Source: an uncultured Pseudomonas sp.
GTDB taxonomy: Bacteria > Pseudomonadota > Gammaproteobacteria > Pseudomonadales > Pseudomonadaceae
NCBI GenBank assembly: GCA_937863915.1
Contig: CALMID010000131.1
Location: 1 to 8,937, forward strand
Direction of reading: 5' to 3'
Length of the DNA: 8,937 nt
Below the pieces are notes generated by a model. The model was not told the DNA's origin. It saw only the letters and a list, made by a program, of their open reading frames with translations, and searched no databases. Numbering within the stretch: the first letter of the stretch is position 1; every line of letters starts with the position of its first letter. Below, piece by piece: positions 5,871-8,937 of the stretch. A program made the translations under genes and the position numbers.

Positions 5871-6347
5871 ATGAGCCAGTCGAACTGCCCCTGTGGCTCT
5901 GGCCTCAGCTACGCCCACTGCTGTGCCCCGCTGCATCAGGGGCAGAACGCAACCAACGCCGCAGCGCTGATGCGCTCGCGCTACTGCGCCTACGCACTGG
6001 GTGAAATCGACTATCTGGTCAGCACCACCCTGCCCGCGCAGCAAGCCGGACTGGATCGCCAGGCCATCGAGCAGTGGAGCCGCCAGAGCCAGTGGCTGGG
6101 GCTGACGGTGGAACAGCATGAGGAACTGCCCGGCCAGCCCAGGCATGCCCGAGTTACCTTCACCGCCCACTGGCGCGATGCACAGGGTGAGCACAGCCAC
6201 CGGGAAAACTCTGCATTCGTCGAAGTGGCGGGCCGCTGGTACTTTCTCGACCCGACCGTGCCGGGCAAATATGGCCGCAACGATGCCTGCCCCTGTGCCA
6301 GCGGGCAGAAATTCAAGAAATGCTGCAGTGCTTTTCTATCTGGCTGA
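5871..6347 (+). CDS. ychJ: YchJ family (UPF0225) SEC-C/NTF2-like protein
   Basis: A 158-residue protein with the usual YchJ layout. It has an N-terminal SEC-C zinc motif (C6, C8, C17, C18), a conserved [20 protein letters not shown] stretch (33-52), an NTF2-like middle domain with QWLGL (74-78), [14 protein letters not shown] (116-129), and a C-terminal SEC-C motif (C140, C142, C151, C152). The YchJ family is widespread in proteobacteria and has no settled function. SEC-C motifs are the zinc-binding tails first described in SecA. The ATG lies one base after the stop of the upstream gene, and the weak GTGAG before it supports coupling rather than independent initiation. It converges on the next gene with 10 bp between stops. 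Its last 17 codons before the C-terminus closely match the His-rich SEC-C gene at 7604. Confidence 0.92.
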   Translation: MSQSNCPCGSGLSYAHCCAPLHQGQNATNAAALMRSRYCAYALGEIDYLVSTTLPAQQAGLDRQAIEQWSRQSQWLGLTVEQHEELPGQPRHARVTFTAHWRDAQGEHSHRENSAFVEVAGRWYFLDPTVPGKYGRNDACPCASGQKFKKCCSAFLSG

Positions 6348-6357
6348 GACCTGAAGC

Positions 6358-6921
6358 TCAAAGCACCTTGAGGTGCGAGGTATCCGGTGGAGGAGCCGCC
6401 GGTTCAGGCTTGGCCTGGCCCATGTCGCTACCTACCGGTGCCAGACTGAACTGGCTGAGATCCACCGCCGGTGCCGCGGGATCGAGCGGCTGATCCTGCA
6501 GGTCGGCGCCCACCGGCGCCAGACCGAAATCCGGCGCATCCACGTCAGAAAAGGCCGCCATGTACTCATCGCGCGGCGCCACTTGCAGTCTTCCGCCAGA
6601 GCCGCTCACCGGGGCCGGCGCAGCTGCTGTCGGCAAGCTGGCCGCTGGCGGCTCAGCCGGAGGGGGAGCCAGCTCGATATTCTCGATGGGCAAGTCCATA
6701 TCCAGCACATCCACGACCGCGCCGGCCCGCTCCAGGGTAATGCGATACTTCTCGGCGGCAGCCGGGTCCAGATTATTCTTGATGACCATGCGCCGTCCGG
6801 AAAACAGCAGGGCAATGCGCTGAGCATCGGCCTGAAACAGACGGGCCAGATTGGCCTTGACCTGTTCCAGGTCGGCACCGGGCTGGATCTGCCCGGAAAA
6901 GGCAATCTCGTAACGGCTCAT
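6358..6921 (-). CDS. Conserved protein of unknown function with LAPVG repeats
   Basis: A 187-residue protein of unknown function. Residues 1-75 form a compact domain (MSRYEIAFSGQIQPGAD, then VKANLARLFQAD, LLFSGRRMVIKNNLD and AAEKYRITLERAGA). I have seen this pattern at the N-terminus of various gammaproteobacterial proteins, but I cannot name a characterised family. A Pro/Ala-rich disordered linker follows (85-110). The acidic tail holds two copies of a short repeat, DFGLAPVGAD (131-140) and QFSLAPVGSD (157-166), and a truncated third, DTSHLKVL, at the end. There is no signal peptide or membrane segment. The open frame extends upstream to 7128, but the ATG at 6921 has AGGAG seven bases upstream and is the convincing start. 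The gene is divergent from the WHy lipoprotein gene and convergent with ychJ. Confidence 0.82.
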   Translation of the reverse strand: MSRYEIAFSGQIQPGADLEQVKANLARLFQADAQRIALLFSGRRMVIKNNLDPAAAEKYRITLERAGAVVDVLDMDLPIENIELAPPPAEPPAASLPTAAAPAPVSGSGGRLQVAPRDEYMAAFSDVDAPDFGLAPVGADLQDQPLDPAAPAVDLSQFSLAPVGSDMGQAKPEPAAPPPDTSHLKVL

Positions 6922-7049
6922 GGTCACACTCCTGTCAAAATGACGCGCTAGCCTCGCGCGCCGCTGGCGGGCAAAGGCGCCTACGGCCAGCATTCTGGCA
7001 CGCTCTTGGCCCGACAGTATGGCGCAGGTTTTTTTCCGCCCACAACCGA

Positions 7050-7077
7050 TTGCAGCCAAGCACTTGCTTGTTACACT
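7050..7077 (+). promoter_or_regulatory. Predicted promoter of the WHy lipoprotein operon
   Basis: TTGCAG (7050-7055) and TACACT (7072-7077) are 16 bases apart, 23 bases before the ATG at 7101. Both hexamers are partial matches. This is the best candidate in the 179-bp divergent gap (6922-7100), which also holds a T7 run (7029-7035) and a small GCCAG-CATT-CTGGC inverted repeat (6986-6999). I found no convincing promoter for the leftward gene in that gap. Confidence 0.4.
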
Positions 7078-7100
7078 GGGCCATCTGGTGGAGTAACCGC

Positions 7101-7598
7101 ATGCGGCAACAGGCACAACTGATAACAATAATAAGCCGACTGATTCTTTTGAGCCTGCTAATGGCCGTGAATGGGTGTTCTACCTGGTTCACTGGCGACT
7201 TCACCGCGCCCAAGGTGCATCTGGTCAAGGTCGACATCGTCAAGGCCAAGCTGATTGAGCAGCGTTTCATGCTGCATTTCCGCATCGAAAACCCCAACGA
7301 TTTCAGCCTGCCCATCCGTGGTCTGAGCTACAACGTCAGTCTCAACAACATCAAGCTGGCCGAAGGCCAGACCAGCACCTGGTTCACCGTGCCCGCTCAT
7401 GGTCGCGAAACCTTCAAGGTGCCGGTCAACACCAACCTGTGGCGCCACCTGAAACGGGTGGTGAAGATGCTCGAGCGTCCGGACCAGCCGATCCGCTATC
7501 AACTCTCCGGTGAAGTCGAAACCGGGCTGATGTTTGGCAAGAGCGTGCACGTACAGCGCGAAGGCGAGATAATTCCGGGCAACTACATCCCGGAGTAA
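7101..7598 (+). CDS. LEA type 2 (WHy domain) lipoprotein
   Basis: A 165-residue predicted lipoprotein. The N-terminus has a charged start, a hydrophobic segment (about 9-23) and a lipobox-like VNGC with C26. Asn at -2 is unusual but tolerated, and S27 at +2 favours the outer membrane. The rest is a WHy/LEA-2 beta-sandwich: [20 protein letters not shown] (43-62), the hallmark [20 protein letters not shown] (63-82), [16 protein letters not shown] (86-101), then a strand-rich C-terminus. WHy proteins are implicated in stress and desiccation tolerance, but the function of bacterial versions is unproven. I chose the ATG at 7101 because GGTGGAG lies seven bases upstream and a signal peptide follows. 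A frame start at 7050 would precede the predicted -10. Its stop lies five bases before the SEC-C gene, forming an operon. Confidence 0.88.
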   Translation: MRQQAQLITIISRLILLSLLMAVNGCSTWFTGDFTAPKVHLVKVDIVKAKLIEQRFMLHFRIENPNDFSLPIRGLSYNVSLNNIKLAEGQTSTWFTVPAHGRETFKVPVNTNLWRHLKRVVKMLERPDQPIRYQLSGEVETGLMFGKSVHVQREGEIIPGNYIPE

Positions 7599-7603
7599 CC
7601 CCC

Positions 7604-7801
7604 ATGAACCAGCAACCCCATGTTCACGGCCCTGATTGCGACCATGATCACGACCATCACCATGATCACGGCCACGTGCACGGCCCGCACTGCAATCATG
7701 GTCCGGCCGAACCGGCACGCAACCCGCTGAAGGATGTCGGCCGCAACGACCCCTGCCCCTGTGGCAGTGGCAAGAAATTCAAGAAGTGCCACGGCGCCTG
7801 A
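7604..7801 (+). CDS. Small His-rich SEC-C zinc-binding protein
   Basis: A 65-residue protein in two parts. Residues 6-32 hold twelve histidines, plus C12 and C30, in an Asp/His-rich run ([17 protein letters not shown]), a likely binding site for Zn, Ni or Cu. The C-terminus [20 protein letters not shown] (45-64) is a canonical SEC-C motif with ligands C51, C53, C62 and H63, nearly identical to the SecA zinc tail. The protein is not fused to any enzyme, so it may be a metal store, a metal chaperone or an adaptor that recruits SecB- or ribosome-type partners; that is inference. GGAG (7592-7595), embedded in the last codons of the upstream gene, lies eight bases from the ATG, so translation is probably coupled. 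It contains a 12-bp in-frame direct repeat and ends before a hairpin at 7813-7832. Confidence 0.9.
   Translation: MNQQPHVHGPDCDHDHDHHHDHGHVHGPHCNHGPAEPARNPLKDVGRNDPCPCGSGKKFKKCHGA
7641..7670 (+). repeat. 12-bp direct repeat within the His/Asp tract
   Basis: ACCATGATCACG occurs at 7641-7652 and 7659-7670, an 18-base period that keeps the reading frame. It encodes part of the His/Asp run and looks like a product of slippage or local duplication, so the metal-binding tract may vary in length between strains. Confidence 0.75.
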
Positions 7802-7812
7802 AGCTGACGCCC

Positions 7813-7832
7813 GGCCCATCCGAAGATGGGCC
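7813..7832 (+). terminator. Probable terminator of the WHy/SEC-C operon
   Basis: GGCCCATC-CGAA-GATGGGCC is a perfect 8-bp stem with a tetraloop, starting 12 bases after the SEC-C gene stop. The following TCCCTCGCTCCC is pyrimidine-rich but poor in T, so termination may be partial. Some readthrough into the acylase gene at 7929 is possible. Confidence 0.6.
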
Positions 7833-7928
7833 TCCCTCGCTCCCGACTTTCTTGCAGCACCCGGCCAGCCTCACTAAGGTAGCCACAGCATCTCTCGACC
7901 CCACCTTGCCAAAACCCAGGAGCCCGTG

Positions 7929-8937
7929 ATGGCTTTGCGCCTGTTCTCCCGCCCTTTTGCCCTCACCGCCACCAGCGCCCTGCTGGTCAGCATGCTCGGC
8001 ATCAGCGGCTGCCAGTCCTTCCTCAACGGCCGCTATGCCAGCAGCCTGCATCCGGATCGCGGCAGCGTGGCGGTCAAGGGACTGGCGCAGAACGTCAGCA
8101 TCCGTCGCAACGAACTGGGCATGCCGCTGATCGAGGCTAGCAACTTCCACGACACCCTGTTTGCCATCGGCTATGTGCACGCCAGTGACCGCCTCAGCCA
8201 GATGGTCGGCATGCGCCTGATGGCCGAGGGTCGCCTGGCCGAGATGGCCGGCCCCGGGGCGCTGGATATCGACCGTTTCATGCGCGCGGTCAACCTGAAG
8301 AAAAGCGCCGAGGTGCTGTATCGCAATGCCTCGCCGCAGCTGAAGAAGTTCTTCGAGGTCTATGCCCGCGGGGTCAACGCCTACCTGTATCGCTACCAGG
8401 ACAAGCTGCCGATGGACCTGGCCGAGTCCGGCTACCGGCCGGCCTACTGGAAGCCCCAGGACTCGGTGCTGATCTTCTGCCTGCTCAACTTCGGCCTGGC
8501 GGTGAACCTGCAGGAGGAAATCGCCTCGCTGGTTCTGGCGCAGAAGGTCGGCGCCGACAAACTGGCCTGGCTCAGCCCGATCTACCCGGACGAGCCATTG
8601 CCCTTCGATGAAGCAGAGAAGCTCAAGGGCCTGAGCCTCGCCGGCCAACTGCAAGGCCTCAGCCAGATCGACCAGGCCAGCCAGCAGATCGCCACCCTCA
8701 ACATGCTCGGCGTGGCTGCCTCGAACAACTGGGCCATCGCTCCCCAGCAGGCGCGTTACGGCAAGAGCCTGCTGGCCAACGACACCCACCTGCCGATCGC
8801 CATGCCCTCGGTGTGGAACTTCATCCATGTCCGCTCGCCGCGCTATCAGGCCGCTGGCGTCTCGGTCGCAGGGGTTCCTGCCGTGGTGGCTGGCTTCAAC
8901 GGCAAGCTGGCCTGGGGCATGACCATGGTCATGGCCG
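7929..8937 (+). CDS. quiP: Penicillin-amidase family acylase, probable AHL acylase QuiP (3' end outside window)
   Basis: The visible 336 residues are the N-terminal part of an Ntn-hydrolase precursor. Such enzymes self-cleave into alpha and beta chains, and QuiP-type members hydrolyse the amide bond of long-chain N-acyl-homoserine lactones, quenching quorum signals. A signal peptide ends in the lipobox ISGC with C28 and Q29 at +2, predicting an outer-membrane lipoprotein. The alpha-chain signature [20 protein letters not shown] (59-78), with [12 protein letters not shown] (81-92), is clear. The autocleavage site is A264-S265, and S265 (SNNWAI) becomes the beta-chain nucleophile. [13 protein letters not shown] (284-296) and the final [16 protein letters not shown] are typical beta-chain motifs. 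AGGAG lies six bases before the ATG at 7929. An in-frame GTG directly precedes it, but its spacing is worse. The upstream gap has only weak promoter matches (TTGCAG at 7852, TAAGGT at 7875). The family is certain; the QuiP name rests on similarity and gene order as I recall them. Confidence 0.85.
   Translation, partial: MALRLFSRPFALTATSALLVSMLGISGCQSFLNGRYASSLHPDRGSVAVKGLAQNVSIRRNELGMPLIEASNFHDTLFAIGYVHASDRLSQMVGMRLMAEGRLAEMAGPGALDIDRFMRAVNLKKSAEVLYRNASPQLKKFFEVYARGVNAYLYRYQDKLPMDLAESGYRPAYWKPQDSVLIFCLLNFGLAVNLQEEIASLVLAQKVGADKLAWLSPIYPDEPLPFDEAEKLKGLSLAGQLQGLSQIDQASQQIATLNMLGVAASNNWAIAPQQARYGKSLLANDTHLPIAMPSVWNFIHVRSPRYQAAGVSVAGVPAVVAGFNGKLAWGMTMVMA

Noticed and set aside
6363..6376. GCACC-TTGA-GGTGC hairpin at the ychJ end
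   Set aside because: It has only five or six pairs, lies inside the coding end of the leftward gene, and has no T-run in the direction that would terminate ychJ.
6922..7128. 69-residue N-terminal extension of the LAPVG-repeat protein
   Set aside because: The ATG at 6921 has AGGAG at ideal spacing, and the extension has no domain character and runs through the divergent intergenic region.
7852..7880. Promoter for the acylase gene (TTGCAG, 17 bases, TAAGGT)
   Set aside because: Both hexamers match the consensus at only about three positions, too weak to annotate. It may still be the real start, or the gene may use readthrough.
7779..8828. 349-codon open frame on the minus strand opposite the acylase
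   Set aside because: It is a shadow of the acylase frame. The plus-strand translation has the lipobox, catalytic serine and family motifs, while the minus-strand product is Gln/Gly/Val-rich with no domain.
1..8937. CRISPR array, tRNA or rRNA genes, insertion sequences, prophage, toxin-antitoxin or defence genes
   Set aside because: I looked for spaced repeats, terminal inverted repeats with transposase-like frames, and cloverleaf-like segments, and saw none. The window reads as core chromosome.

Overview
This 8.9 kb window looks like ordinary GC-rich chromosome of a Pseudomonas species. Two things point that way: the protein families (YchJ, DUF6231-type, DUF1145, a WHy-domain lipoprotein, a QuiP-type acylase) and their order, which resembles the P. 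aeruginosa PA1032-PA1046 neighbourhood as I remember it. I could not check that comparison. I see no tRNA, rRNA, CRISPR array, insertion sequence or phage gene. Ten of the twelve genes are complete and two run off the window edges. No gene-free gap exceeds about 180 bp.

Layout. The window opens inside an HDOD-domain gene (+) that converges on a full-length iron-sulfur helicase gene, dinG (-). dinG is divergent from a small CopD-type membrane protein gene (+), and a LexA-like CTG-N10-CAG box lies between them. The CopD gene meets a DUF1145 membrane protein gene (-) stop to stop. Two tandem paralogous OmpA-type lipoprotein genes (-) follow. They are separated by 127 bp that is almost entirely foldable RNA, including a hairpin that buries the ribosome binding site of the second gene. 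Across a compact region with two overlapping back-to-back promoters lies a + strand pair: a DUF6231-type protein and YchJ. A - strand gene of unknown function follows, ending in short LAPVG repeats. Then comes a + strand pair: a WHy (LEA type 2) lipoprotein and a 65-residue His-rich SEC-C protein, closed by a terminator-like hairpin. The window ends within a penicillin-amidase-family N-acyl-homoserine lactone acylase (QuiP type) that carries a lipobox.

How the genes fit together. Four of the twelve products are predicted lipoproteins, and two more are small membrane proteins. The two OmpA proteins should link the outer membrane to peptidoglycan. dinG and the CopD gene are plausible SOS partners. 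Two neighbouring transcription units encode SEC-C zinc-binding tails that are 44/51 identical at the DNA level.

I found no multi-gene system that I would call new. The observations most worth following are regulatory: the structured leader between the ompA paralogues, the LexA-like box shared by dinG and the CopD gene, and the overlapping divergent promoters.
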